Assembly (NCBI RefSeq): GCF_000426885.1
Contig: NZ_AUGF01000023.1
Span: 1 to 45,805 of the forward strand
Length of the DNA stretch: 45,805 bases
Origin: Moraxella caprae DSM 19149
GTDB lineage: Bacteria; Pseudomonadota; Gammaproteobacteria; Pseudomonadales; Moraxellaceae
Direction: 5' to 3'
Both the position numbers and the translations under genes were made by a program. The first letter of the stretch is position 1, and the number at the start of each line of letters is the position of its first letter. This document shows positions 7,664 to 15,280 of this stretch, one piece after another. Below the pieces are notes generated by a model that was given only the letters and a program-made list of their open reading frames with translations, had not been told where the DNA came from and did not search any database.

Positions 7664-9052
7664 TTATTTCTTACCAGTCAAATTGACCAGGTATTTTCTT
7701 GTCATTACGCTGGCATTGGTAATGCGTTCGGCAGGCAGTTTTGGTGTGTAGTCATAGACGAGCGGAATTTGCCCTTTGCTAAATGCGTCCACAAGGTCGT
7801 ATTCATAATCCAATGACACCGAGTAGCCAACAATGGATTTAAGTGTTCCCAAATAAGTGCGAATGCCCTCGATAAGACTGTCAATCAGAGCATCATCAAT
7901 GGGTCTGTCCACATATTGCAGCTCAAACTGGCGGATAGATTCATCAATGATGTCGCCTGTACGCTGTGCCACTTCAAAGTTTTTGATATGACTGACGGAC
8001 GGAAAACACGCCAAGCGGTTACCCCAAGCCCGAAAGCCTGTGCCATAGCTGTTAAAGACGGTGGTAATGCCTTTTTCGTTTAAGCGGTTGGTCTCGCTTT
8101 GTGGGTCATCAATACGAGCGGTGAGCGGGATTTCTAGGGCAGTTACACCAAGTAGCTCGTGGTTGGATTTTGAATGCCAATAGCCTTTGTCCACATCGAC
8201 TTTCATACGCAGACCTGCCAAATGCGTGGCAAGGTGTTCTGTGCCAAGAATACCCACGACATACGGATAACACAGCTCGGCACGGTCGGAACTTGTGTTA
8301 AAGTTAATCGTGCCACTTGCCCCACGCCCTTGTAGGACGATGGATAAGTTGGTCCCTTTGGGGGCGTTGATGTAGGCGATGGCGTTTAGCTTGTTTGCCA
8401 CGGCAATCATCGCACTGCTTGCCGTGGCGGTCTTATCATACTCTGGCACGATGATGATTTTGGCATCCGCCCCAAACTTACCAAAACCTTCGGTCAAAAG
8501 CTCCAAGCCTGTGCGTTTGCCTGTGCTTGCCACAAATCCGCCCAAAATGTCGGCTTCGGTAACTTTGGCAGGGTCGGTGTAAGTATAGCTAATGGTTGGG
8601 GCGGTGGGGCGAGCGTTAAAGGCAATCTCGCCTGTCAGCGTGTTAATGGTGTATTGGTTGGCATTTAGTACGGTTTGACCGTCTTTGACAGTATAACCCC
8701 GTTGAATGGCAGGTTTGCGGGTTTTGGCAGTCAAAGTATTAACATCTACGGTTAAGACTTCATCAGTAACGACAGTCTTGTGGCGAGCAGGGTCGCAGAC
8801 ATTAACCACATAAGCAAGACCTGCTTTGTAGCGTGTCCAGATATGAGAAGCATCAGGCAAGGTAAAGCCTGCTTTGGTGGCTTCATCACCACCAAACTTG
8901 GCAAAATCTTTATTGGTTTGACATAGGGTTAGCACATTGACATCACCAATGGGGGCAGTCCCCACAATGGCAGTAATTGCACCGTTTACAGTATAGACAG
9001 GACTAGAACCACCGTCAATGCGTTTGGTTTCGGTGCCGTGATGAAAAGACAT
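7664..9052 (-). CDS. Tail sheath protein (P2 FI-like)
   Basis: The 462-residue protein begins MSFHHGTETKRIDGGSSPVY and continues with AITAIVGTAPIGDV, the conserved start of P2 FI/Mu L-type contractile sheaths. Its C-terminal half carries the usual sheath pattern (DPQSETNRLNEKGITTVFNS, RAWGNRLACFPS, and the end RKYLVNLTGKK). Length fits the family. It lies between gp37-like and tube genes. Confidence 0.9.
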   Translation of the reverse strand: MSFHHGTETKRIDGGSSPVYTVNGAITAIVGTAPIGDVNVLTLCQTNKDFAKFGGDEATKAGFTLPDASHIWTRYKAGLAYVVNVCDPARHKTVVTDEVLTVDVNTLTAKTRKPAIQRGYTVKDGQTVLNANQYTINTLTGEIAFNARPTAPTISYTYTDPAKVTEADILGGFVASTGKRTGLELLTEGFGKFGADAKIIIVPEYDKTATASSAMIAVANKLNAIAYINAPKGTNLSIVLQGRGASGTINFNTSSDRAELCYPYVVGILGTEHLATHLAGLRMKVDVDKGYWHSKSNHELLGVTALEIPLTARIDDPQSETNRLNEKGITTVFNSYGTGFRAWGNRLACFPSVSHIKNFEVAQRTGDIIDESIRQFELQYVDRPIDDALIDSLIEGIRTYLGTLKSIVGYSVSLDYEYDLVDAFSKGQIPLVYDYTPKLPAERITNASVMTRKYLVNLTGKK

Positions 9053-9069
9053 AAAATACTCCTTTTAAG

Positions 9070-9576
9070 TTAAGGGGTTTTCTTTTTAAGGGTTGAATTT
9101 AAAGGGTCAAAGGGGCGTCTTGTGTGGACTTGCACCACTTTGGGGCGATTATCAGGCTGACAGACTTCCACGCTTTGGGTCTCGATGCGTATCTTTAACT
9201 CATATTGCCACGCCCCTCCGTCTTGATGCAGATAGCGTTCACTGACCAGATGAATTTTGTTGCAATGCTTAGGGCGAAAACCTGTGATGACCGCTCGCAC
9301 TTTGTCTAGTAAAGCAATCGCTCCTTTATCGTGATGGACGCCACGCCCAAAGACCGTTAGCGAAAAGGTTAATTTACGAGTTTGGACAATGGCGTGCGTA
9401 TCGTCCGTCATCTCATAATCCGACCCCTGATAGCCAATCAGTACCGCCCCAACAGCGTGCATAAAGCGATAAGTGGCAGGATTATCAGGAAATAAATCCA
9501 CTTCTATACTTGGCAAATCCTGACGGAGCTTTTCTCGCACACTTGCCAAAATCGCCAAAGTAATGCTGTCTGTCAT
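9070..9576 (-). CDS. Gp37-like head-tail connector protein
   Basis: This 168-residue protein (MTDSITLAILASVREKLRQD, then VGAVLIGYQGSDYEM) fits the Mu gp37/DUF1834 family found between the gp36-like protein and the sheath. The ATG at 9576 overlaps the stop of the upstream gene (ATGA), which decides this start over one 15 nt upstream. Probable role is in the neck or tail completion, inferred from its conserved position. Confidence 0.75.
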   Translation of the reverse strand: MTDSITLAILASVREKLRQDLPSIEVDLFPDNPATYRFMHAVGAVLIGYQGSDYEMTDDTHAIVQTRKLTFSLTVFGRGVHHDKGAIALLDKVRAVITGFRPKHCNKIHLVSERYLHQDGGAWQYELKIRIETQSVEVCQPDNRPKVVQVHTRRPFDPLNSTLKKKTP

Positions 9577-10043
9577 CAGTAACCACTCCAATCACTCTTG
9601 CCACGAGAGCGTACTCGGTACGCCCCACGCTCTTTGTGTAAGGCGTTTTCGTTTTTGGTAAGGTCGGTGGCAAATAGGTGCATTTTGCCATTTTGAACAA
9701 GATTTAACATTTTTAAAGCATCATCATAGGCAGTTTGCAAGGTTTTTGGCATTTCACTGGCGTTAATCCGTCGTTTATGCAACCAATAGCGGGCAATGTC
9801 GCCACACCAAGTATTTAAAAGCGTTGGCACAGATTGCAAAGGCAGAGCATAACGCCCCGCCAAATAGCCGTCCGCCACTTGGCAAGCATGGCTGATTGCT
9901 TTATCCACCACCGCCCAATCAGGCTCGATATCTTGATAATCATAGTGATTGGTAAGGTCATCACGGCTAAGCTGGATAAGCTCTACCTTGCTACACAAGG
10001 CAATCATATCTTCACGGCTGACATAAGGGGCGGTATGGGTCAT
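9576..10043 (-). CDS. Gp36-like (DUF1320) connector protein
   Basis: This 155-residue protein, with YVSREDMIALCSKVELIQLS near the start and a central VADGYLAGRYALPL motif, is typical of DUF1320/Mu gp36, a head-tail adaptor. It is coupled to the gp37-like gene by a 4-nt overlap and follows the acidic 10047-10400 gene by 3 bp. Confidence 0.85.
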   Translation of the reverse strand: MTHTAPYVSREDMIALCSKVELIQLSRDDLTNHYDYQDIEPDWAVVDKAISHACQVADGYLAGRYALPLQSVPTLLNTWCGDIARYWLHKRRINASEMPKTLQTAYDDALKMLNLVQNGKMHLFATDLTKNENALHKERGAYRVRSRGKSDWSGY

Positions 10044-10046
10044 TAT

Positions 10047-10400
10047 TTAAGCCTTTTTGCGAGTGGATTTTTTGGGTTCGGCAGTTTCGCTGTTGGTTGG
10101 GGCGTCGCTAGTAACTGCTTCATCGCTGATAGCTTCACCACTTTCGGTGTCATCCGCTTGTGGGGCGACTTCGTCAAGGCTTGGCTCATCTTGGACTTCT
10201 AGTGTTGGCTCTGATTCAAAAACTGGCTCGGATACAGGTTCATCGACTGGCTCATCTGACACATCATCAAGTAGCGTGGTATGGGCAGACACCTCGGCAT
10301 ACACTTCGTCAGTCAAATCAATGATTTGACCTGTTTCAATGCGTACCATTTCGCCATTTTGCTCAAGGATTAAAGGCGTGTTTACTTGGACTTTTTTCAT
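10047..10400 (-). CDS. Acidic phage structural-module protein (Mu gp35-like position)
   Basis: The 117-residue protein has a short folded N-terminus (MKKVQVNTPLILEQNGEMVR) and a long disordered acidic tail of D/E/S/T/P residues ending in a basic KKSTRKKA. It lies between the capsid cement gene and gp36, the place of Mu gp35. No domain is recognised beyond that resemblance. Confidence 0.6.
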   Translation of the reverse strand: MKKVQVNTPLILEQNGEMVRIETGQIIDLTDEVYAEVSAHTTLLDDVSDEPVDEPVSEPVFESEPTLEVQDEPSLDEVAPQADDTESGEAISDEAVTSDAPTNSETAEPKKSTRKKA

Positions 10401-10410
10401 TGCTTGCTCC

Positions 10411-10740
10411 TTATCTTAATAGGACTTTGACAGGTTTGTTTGCACCGCTTGCCGATGATAGGGCGAGAAATTGCCCTGTTTCGGACTTGATGGCACAGCC
10501 TTGGGCGTCTGAGCCGACTTTGTCGCCTTGGGCAATCGCACCGCCAGACTCCACAATACCTACACCCAAAATTTCTACCGCCACGGACTCACCTTGTTTT
10601 GCGTCCACAGGCACAATACCAAAAATAGGGTCGTCAGCGGTGGCTTGTCTTCCCTTGGCGGATACAAAACGATTGCCGATAAGTTCGCTCATTGCCAGCA
10701 TAGTAACGGCAACGATTGCTGATTTGGTTGGATTTGCCAT
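10411..10740 (-). CDS. Capsid cement/decoration protein (DUF2190-like)
   Basis: The 109-residue protein reads GRQATADDPIFGIVPVDAKQ then VEILGVGIVESGGAIAQGDK, the small beta-rich pattern of DUF2190 capsid-cement proteins that stabilise the head. GGAG lies 8 bp upstream of ATG 10740. It is close to the major capsid gene, as expected. Confidence 0.8.
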   Translation of the reverse strand: MANPTKSAIVAVTMLAMSELIGNRFVSAKGRQATADDPIFGIVPVDAKQGESVAVEILGVGIVESGGAIAQGDKVGSDAQGCAIKSETGQFLALSSASGANKPVKVLLR

Positions 10741-10742
10741 TG

Positions 10743-10994
10743 TTATTCTCCTTGCAAAAGCGTGTTTTTGATGTGATAGCCGTGCAATGCCCACAGCTCG
10801 TTAATAGCATTATCAAAGGCAATTTTACGCCCAATGTTTTCATCAAATTGTTTGGGGTCAATACAGCCAGATTTACCAATCACGGTATAGCCACTTTTTA
10901 AAGTCAAGGCACACACCGTGCAGGTTTCGCCAAAGCGGGCATATTCTTCCTTGTCAATCAAGGCTTGCAAGTCTTCTTGGGTAATTTTGGTCAT
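10743..10994 (-). CDS. Gp49-like phage protein
   Basis: This 83-residue protein (TCTVCALTLKSGYTVIGKSG, then FDENIGRKIAFDNAINELWA) matches the Gp49 family common in phage head modules. The start at 10994 has GGAG 6 bp upstream. Role unknown; it lies directly between the capsid and cement genes. Confidence 0.75.
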   Translation of the reverse strand: MTKITQEDLQALIDKEEYARFGETCTVCALTLKSGYTVIGKSGCIDPKQFDENIGRKIAFDNAINELWALHGYHIKNTLLQGE

Positions 10995-11009
10995 TTTAAT
11001 CTCCAAAGG

Positions 11010-11939
11010 TTAAATCACATTTTCAAACAAGAAACCACACGCACCGCCCACGACAGCAGCTTTGCGAATGTCGGTATAACGCACATACTGCACCTTACCG
11101 CCTTCGCCATCATATCTGTCCACGACAGGCAACCCACGGCGACGGAAAGTATAGCCAAACGCAGGTACGCCCTCATCATTACCGCTTGGTACTTGGTCTG
11201 GGCGGACAATCAGACTGGCAAAATTACCCCAAATCGGTTTGGTTTGCTTATTGCCCACTGGGATTGATACCGCATTACCGATGAGAATTTCATCTAGCTC
11301 TAACAGCTCTTTGAGCGTGGCGACATTGAGCAGTGGCTTATTGGCACTATCGCTAATCAGCGAGCGAAGTTTGGCACTTCGGCGGATTTGGGTATAGACC
11401 TGACCGCTTAGTACGAGCGTCTTTGGGGTTACGCCTGTTGCACTTCGCACCTGCTCTTTGGCATCGTCAATGATGGTCTGAATGTCGGCATCGTCTGCTG
11501 TCCACTTGGCGGATGCAAAGTCCTTGCTGTGGGCGTTGGCATAGACCGATTTTGTTTGGATAAGGCGAGCGATTTCGGCTTCTTGGCGAAGTTGCACCCC
11601 TTGGGTGACACGGCGGGTGGCTTTGGCGTGTTCGTCAAATTGGCTCTCGTGCTGTTCACGGTAATCCACGCCTGCGGCTAAGTCGTGTTCTTCTAGCACC
11701 ACAGGCATTGTCGTGGTTTTATCTAGCGTGATGATGTTGCTGGCTGCACCGACTGCTCGCTCGGTTTCATATTCCACCAGCGAACCCTTGCCAAAAATCG
11801 GCACTTTAATGCCTTCTTTATCGGTATAAACCACAGGCATAATCTGCTCGCCAATAAAATCCGACTGCATATAGCCTAGGGCAAGATTGGTTAAAACTTC
11901 GTCTTTGCCACGCAAGTTTTGTAAATGTGTTGCACTCAT
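11010..11939 (-). CDS. Major capsid protein
   Basis: The 309-residue protein (LTNLALGYMQSDFIGEQIMP, then HDLAAGVDYREQ and a C-terminal RKAAVVGGACGFLFENVI) has the layout of an HK97-fold capsid protein. It lies between the protease/scaffold and the Gp49/cement genes. It is not obviously Mu gpT-like, suggesting a head module of different origin from the tail. Confidence 0.85.
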   Translation of the reverse strand: MSATHLQNLRGKDEVLTNLALGYMQSDFIGEQIMPVVYTDKEGIKVPIFGKGSLVEYETERAVGAASNIITLDKTTTMPVVLEEHDLAAGVDYREQHESQFDEHAKATRRVTQGVQLRQEAEIARLIQTKSVYANAHSKDFASAKWTADDADIQTIIDDAKEQVRSATGVTPKTLVLSGQVYTQIRRSAKLRSLISDSANKPLLNVATLKELLELDEILIGNAVSIPVGNKQTKPIWGNFASLIVRPDQVPSGNDEGVPAFGYTFRRRGLPVVDRYDGEGGKVQYVRYTDIRKAAVVGGACGFLFENVI

Positions 11940-11964
11940 AAAAACTCCTAAAATTATTTAAAAA

Positions 11965-13037
11965 TCAAGCCGTGCGGCGGGCAGCTTCTTCATAACTGAT
12001 GTTTTCGGATTTCATCAAGGCGACCGCTCGCTCGTGGTGGGACATATTTTCGCTAAAATTGACCGTGCTTTTGGTAACTTTGTCGGTCAAATGTGAATGC
12101 TGTTTTGGCAAGTTGCCCAAAAATTCTTTAAAGGCGACCGCCAATGGCTTTTTGTCATCGCCTTCGCCAAAGTCAGCGGTGGTGTCGTTTGGAAATTCGG
12201 CAAAGTTTAACACTTGGGTCAATAGCTCCTTATCACAGGGCTTAATCTTGCCGTCTTTGACAAGGCTTTCAGCAAAATTGGCATTGACGGTATTTGCCAC
12301 ATCTCGCTCTTTTTTGGCTTGAAGGGCTTTAAACTTGGCAAGTTCGGCTTCGGCTTTTTCGGCTCGTGCCAGTGCTTCGGTTACATCTTGATTCATTGTA
12401 TTCTCACTTTGGTTGCTTTGGGTTGGGGTGGAATTTAGGTCATCGGATTTGCTATCGCCATCAGTATTGGTTTTTGGTTGAGTGTTGGTGTCCACGCTTG
12501 GATTTACTGTGTCAGCTTGATTTGTAGGAGCTTCACTAAAATTAAAAAATCTGGCAAAGACGCTCTTAATATCAAAGACAAGTTTTTCACTCTCGGACAG
12601 CTCGCCAAAGCTGACAACGCCGTCGCTATTATCATTAAAGCTGACAGGCGATAAGCCTTTGACCGCAGGGGCAATGCTCCTAAAAACCCAATATGGCGTA
12701 AATACCAGTTATCAGGCTTAGGATTGCTTGGGTGTTTGGGCGGGTAGAAGCTGGCGGAGAGTTTCTTATAACGACCTTGTTTAACCAAGTCCACAAAGCC
12801 TGCGTCCATTTCGCCAAACTGGGCATACAGTTTGTCGCCTTTGGCGGATAGGGATTTGACCCAGCCATAAGCAGGGGCGTTATCGTCTGGATGTCCGATG
12901 ACGATGGGGGCTTCGTGAAAGCTCGGATTGTAGCCCTTTGCAATGGCATTAAGGTCGTCAGGCGTGATGGTAACTTCTTTGCCCGAGTTATCGGCTCGTG
13001 TGCCAGCGATAAAGATTTCGTGTTGTATGGTTTGCAT
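11965..13037 (-). pseudogene. Prohead protease/scaffold (Mu gpI-like), single-base frameshift
   Basis: From ATG 13037 the frame encodes a Mu gpI-type protease: IGHPDDNAPAYGWVKSLSAK, then YKKLSASFYPP and LRHIGFLGALP. It shifts out of family after LGALP. One inserted base in the G run at 12668-12671 would restore PAVKGLSPVSFNDNSDGVVS and join the scaffold half (coiled coil EALARAEKAEAELAKFKALQ near 12380). The restored length is about 357 residues, matching Mu gpI, where the scaffold is the C-terminal part of the protease. As written the frame ends at 12504. It may be real decay or a homopolymer sequencing error. Confidence 0.8.
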
Positions 13038-13062
13038 AACATTAACCCCATATTTTTGGGTT

Positions 13063-13106
13063 ATTATGCAAGACTTTGTGGGATTGGTCTTTTAAAGTGT
13101 TTTAAT
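13063..13106 (-). promoter_or_regulatory. Late promoter 2 (Mor/C-type box plus -10), upstream of protease and head genes
   Basis: On the - strand, ATTAAAAC, one variable base, then CTTTAAAAGACC (13106-13086) lies exactly 16 bp before CATAAT (13068-13063). It matches late promoters 1 and 3 at 19 of the 21 box positions across all three copies. Predicted start is near 13056, 19 bp before the protease ATG. Confidence 0.8.
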
Positions 13107-13108
13107 AA

Positions 13109-13137
13109 TTTATTTGCTAGGCACAATCTTGTATAAT
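13109..13137 (+). promoter_or_regulatory. Putative promoter of the solitary-repeat RNA
   Basis: TATAAT (13132-13137) is a perfect -10. The -35 position holds only TTTATT (13109-13114) at 17-bp spacing, within a very AT-rich tract that could act as an UP element. Transcription would start at about 13144-13145, the first base of the CRISPR-like repeat. It diverges from late promoter 2. Confidence 0.55.
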
Positions 13138-13144
13138 ATGTTTT

Positions 13145-13181
13145 GTCTAACGACATTAACATAATTTCTACTATTGTAGAT
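13145..13181 (+). CRISPR. Solitary type V-A (Cas12a) CRISPR repeat in the prophage
   Basis: The 37-nt unit starts GTCTAACGAC and ends AATTTCTACTATTGTAGAT (13163-13181). The end contains the Cas12a crRNA handle: stem TCTAC (13167-13171) and GTAGA (13176-13180) around loop TATT. Both the GTCTAA start and the handle are features of natural Cas12a repeats of 36-37 nt. There is only one copy, no leader array, no second repeat within the next 200 bp and no cas gene in the window. It lies between the Mor gene and the protease operon, so it is phage-borne. Confidence 0.85.
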
Positions 13182-13182
13182 A

Positions 13183-13198
13183 AGCGTTTTAAGAAATT
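13183..13198 (-). promoter_or_regulatory. Degenerate late-promoter half-box abutting the repeat
   Basis: Read on the - strand, 13198-13183 gives AATTTCTTAAAACGCT, sharing TTTCTTAAAAC-N-CT with late promoters 1 and 3. The second half of the box is replaced by the CRISPR-like repeat and no -10 is found at the conserved distance. It could be a Mor half-site that controls the repeat RNA, or the guide-like part of that RNA. Confidence 0.45.
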
Positions 13199-13314
13199 CG
13201 GTGGATACATTAAGGATTTTACTAGGATTTGAAAATGGGCGATTTTAGGGGGCTATTTTGGGGCTTTTAGGGCGTATTTGGGGTGGTGTGGGGATTTGGT
13301 GGGATAAGGGCGTT

Positions 13315-13347
13315 AAAAGCGGTTTTGACCGTTTTTGACCGCCTTTT
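13315..13347. terminator. Possible bidirectional terminator between Mor and the repeat RNA
   Basis: AAAAGCGGT (13315-13323) pairs with ACCGC-C-TTTT (13338-13347), giving a stem flanked by A and T runs so that either strand ends in T. It lies 20 bp past the Mor stop and downstream of the solitary repeat on the + strand. Confidence 0.5.
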
Positions 13348-13366
13348 GTGGGGCGTTTGGATAACA

Positions 13367-13708
13367 TCAATCGTCCCACAAGGAGAATTGGCGGGTATTA
13401 AACTCAAATTGGCGTTGTTCTTTGATAATGGCGTAAATGCGTTGCAAGGTTACACCATACTTTTTGGCAAGGACTTCGTGGTTGTCGCCCGTGAACTCAT
13501 CATAGATTTGGCGGTTACGGCGGGCGGCTTTGCCAGAGATGTTTTTGGGAATGTACAAATTCTCACCGCCAAACTCATCAAGCACGGTGTCGGTGCTTTC
13601 TTCTGCGACCGTGAGTGCCTGATGACTTGTCATGCCCTGACGGATTAGGGCGTGATAGATGATGTCATAGAGGGCTTGACTAAATTCGTGTTGGCGGGAT
13701 TTGCTCAT
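13367..13708 (-). CDS. Mor/C-family transcription activator of middle or late genes
   Basis: The 113-residue protein has the Mor-family core GGENLYIPKNISGKAARRNR, then QIYDEFTGDNHEVLAKKYGV and a C-terminal helix RIYAIIKEQ, corresponding to the beta-strand/linker and HTH of Mu Mor and C. These dimers bind a dyad just upstream of the -35 region and recruit RNA polymerase. It overlaps GemA by 4 nt (ATGA). It is the only such activator in the window and the best candidate for binding the three late boxes. Confidence 0.9.
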   Translation of the reverse strand: MSKSRQHEFSQALYDIIYHALIRQGMTSHQALTVAEESTDTVLDEFGGENLYIPKNISGKAARRNRQIYDEFTGDNHEVLAKKYGVTLQRIYAIIKEQRQFEFNTRQFSLWDD

Positions 13709-14193
13709 TTTGGCTTCCTTTGGTTAAGTGTTGGTTTGGTTTTTTCTACCCGTTTACGCCAGTTTTTTAAGCGTTCTATGACATTACTGGCTTGCTCACC
13801 ACTCAAATCATCTATGGCGGTTTGGGTTTGATTTTTGATATAAGTTGCCAGTGCTTGCTCACTCTCATTTCTAACCGCTCCGAGTGCGTGTAAATCCAGC
13901 CACAGATGGCGGATAAGTTTGATTTGTTGTTCTATGTCAAGACTTGCCTTATCGTCTATGGGCTTTGGGTCTTTTTTCTTGTGTGTTACCACAAACCCAA
14001 GCTGTTTTAATCTTGTCAATACCTTGTTTAATTCATAGACATTCATCGCTTTGGTGCTGTCTTTGCTAGTCATCGCCACAAGGAGCGAGCGGTAGGTATC
14101 GTCATCTAGGCACAGTTTACTTTTGCCGATATGGATAAGCTGAATGAGTTTGGGCTTATTTAATGCAGTTAGTTTGGTTTTGTGTTGGCTCAT
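13705..14193 (-). CDS. GemA/gp16-like phage regulatory protein
   Basis: The 162-residue protein has the gp16/GemA pattern: LIQLIHIGKSKLCLDDDTYR then TSKDSTKAMNVYELNKVLTR and LGFV. In Mu, GemA modulates host gene expression and supercoiling, and it is coupled to Mor as here. AAGGAA lies 8 bp before ATG 14193, so that start is preferred over one 33 nt upstream. Confidence 0.85.
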   Translation of the reverse strand: MSQHKTKLTALNKPKLIQLIHIGKSKLCLDDDTYRSLLVAMTSKDSTKAMNVYELNKVLTRLKQLGFVVTHKKKDPKPIDDKASLDIEQQIKLIRHLWLDLHALGAVRNESEQALATYIKNQTQTAIDDLSGEQASNVIERLKNWRKRVEKTKPTLNQRKPK

Positions 14194-14261
14194 TTTGATT
14201 TTCCTTAAATTGGTGATGATAAGCAAGGCTTACCCCTGCTTATCATTTGGGCTTGGTGTGT

Positions 14262-14537
14262 TTAATTAACGGCTTCTTTTAGCCCTTTGCCCGCTTTAAA
14301 CGACGGTACTTTTTTTGCTAAGATTGTCAATTTTTCGCCTGTTTTGGGGTTACGCCCCGTGCGTTCTTTGTGGGTTTTGATGGTAAACTAGCCAAAGCCC
14401 ACCAGATTGACTTCGCCACCTTTTGCCAGTTCGTCTTTAATGCTACCCAGCACCGCATTGACCGCATTCTCGGCTTGTTTTAGGGGTAAGCCGTCTAGTT
14501 TGTCATAGACAGATTTAACGAGTTCTTGTTTGTTCAT
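14262..14537 (-). pseudogene. HU-family DNA-binding protein with in-frame amber codon
   Basis: Read through, the frame gives a 91-residue HU protein (MNKQELVKSVYDKLDG, AVLGSIKDELAKGGEVNLVG, then [20 protein letters not shown]). Codon 50, in GFG[15 protein letters not shown], is TAG (14388-14390), where HU proteins usually have S or T. A TCG to TAG change explains it. Without suppression only the dimerisation half is made. HU aids MuA transpososome assembly, and phage HU genes are common in this position. The gene is probably inactive. Confidence 0.85.
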
Positions 14538-14626
14538 AATATGTTACCTTTTAAAATGGTCTGCTAGGACAATGACAAGGCGACCAACGCTTGCCATTGT
14601 TTTGCTCTTTTGTTTTTAGGGGGGGA

Positions 14627-15259
14627 TTAAAGATTGGCAAAATCAAGGCTAATTTGCTGATATTTTCCGTATTCATCTCGCTCATAAAACCGCATATATT
14701 CTTTTGATGAGATGACTTGGGTGGCATCACTGATGGCGGTCATTGCTTTTTGCCATTTGTCATCTGTGATGTTAAGACTACGCAAGGATAGCACTCGGCG
14801 AATGTTAATTTTGCCTTCTTTGTCCACCGCAAAAGCATTGTCAATGATGGCTTTGATGTTGTCGTTGCTGTCGGCTGTCCACTCACGCAGACATTCGTCA
14901 ATCAAGGATTTTGCAACCTGCAAGCGTTCGTCAAATACAAGGTTATCTTGGATAGCAATTTGCACTTTGTATTTGCCATCAAAGCTCATCAAGCTAACAT
15001 TGCCTTTTTTACCGCCAATATGAGTATCGTACTCTTGGGCGGAGAGTTCCACGAAGTTGTGAAATTCAGCAAAAAACTGCTCTTTTACCGCCCGCATTTG
15101 GATTTGTAGGCTTAGGGCTTGCCCCACAAGATTGATGACAGTTTCGTCTCTTAGCTTGTCAATTTCCTTGATTTTATCAAGGGGGATAAGGTGTCCCTTG
15201 TCGTTTAGGCGGTAGCCGTCAGGAATGGCGGTATTAGCGATTGGGGTTTGTTCGGTCAT
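14627..15259 (-). CDS. DUF3164-family early phage protein
   Basis: The 210-residue protein (DGYRLNDKGHLIPLDKIKEI, then QMRAVKEQFFAEFHNFVEL and RFYERDEYGKYQQISLDFAN) fits DUF3164, a family almost confined to the early regions of transposable phages. Biochemical role is unknown. It lies between MuB-side genes and HU. Confidence 0.85.
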   Translation of the reverse strand: MTEQTPIANTAIPDGYRLNDKGHLIPLDKIKEIDKLRDETVINLVGQALSLQIQMRAVKEQFFAEFHNFVELSAQEYDTHIGGKKGNVSLMSFDGKYKVQIAIQDNLVFDERLQVAKSLIDECLREWTADSNDNIKAIIDNAFAVDKEGKINIRRVLSLRSLNITDDKWQKAMTAISDATQVISSKEYMRFYERDEYGKYQQISLDFANL

Positions 15260-15280
15260 AAATTACTCCAATTGGGTTGG

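Larger units (their letters stand above)
13145..13347 (+). ncRNA. Candidate crRNA-like small RNA (Racr or Cas-regulating RNA)
   Basis: If transcribed from the TATAAT at 13132, the RNA would begin with the repeat and carry a pseudo-spacer AAGCGTTTTAAGAAATTCGG (13182-13201). Cas12a normally cuts its own repeat just before the handle, which would leave a crRNA-like product. A plausible stop is the inverted repeat at 13315-13347. No open frame of note lies in this stretch on the + strand apart from antisense sequence. The boundaries and expression are inference. Confidence 0.5.

Noticed and set aside
14541-14575. CTTTTAAAATGGTC as a fourth late-promoter box
   Set aside because: Only part of the box matches, no -10 lies at the 16-bp distance, and the AAAAGGT stretch serves as the ribosome site of the HU gene.
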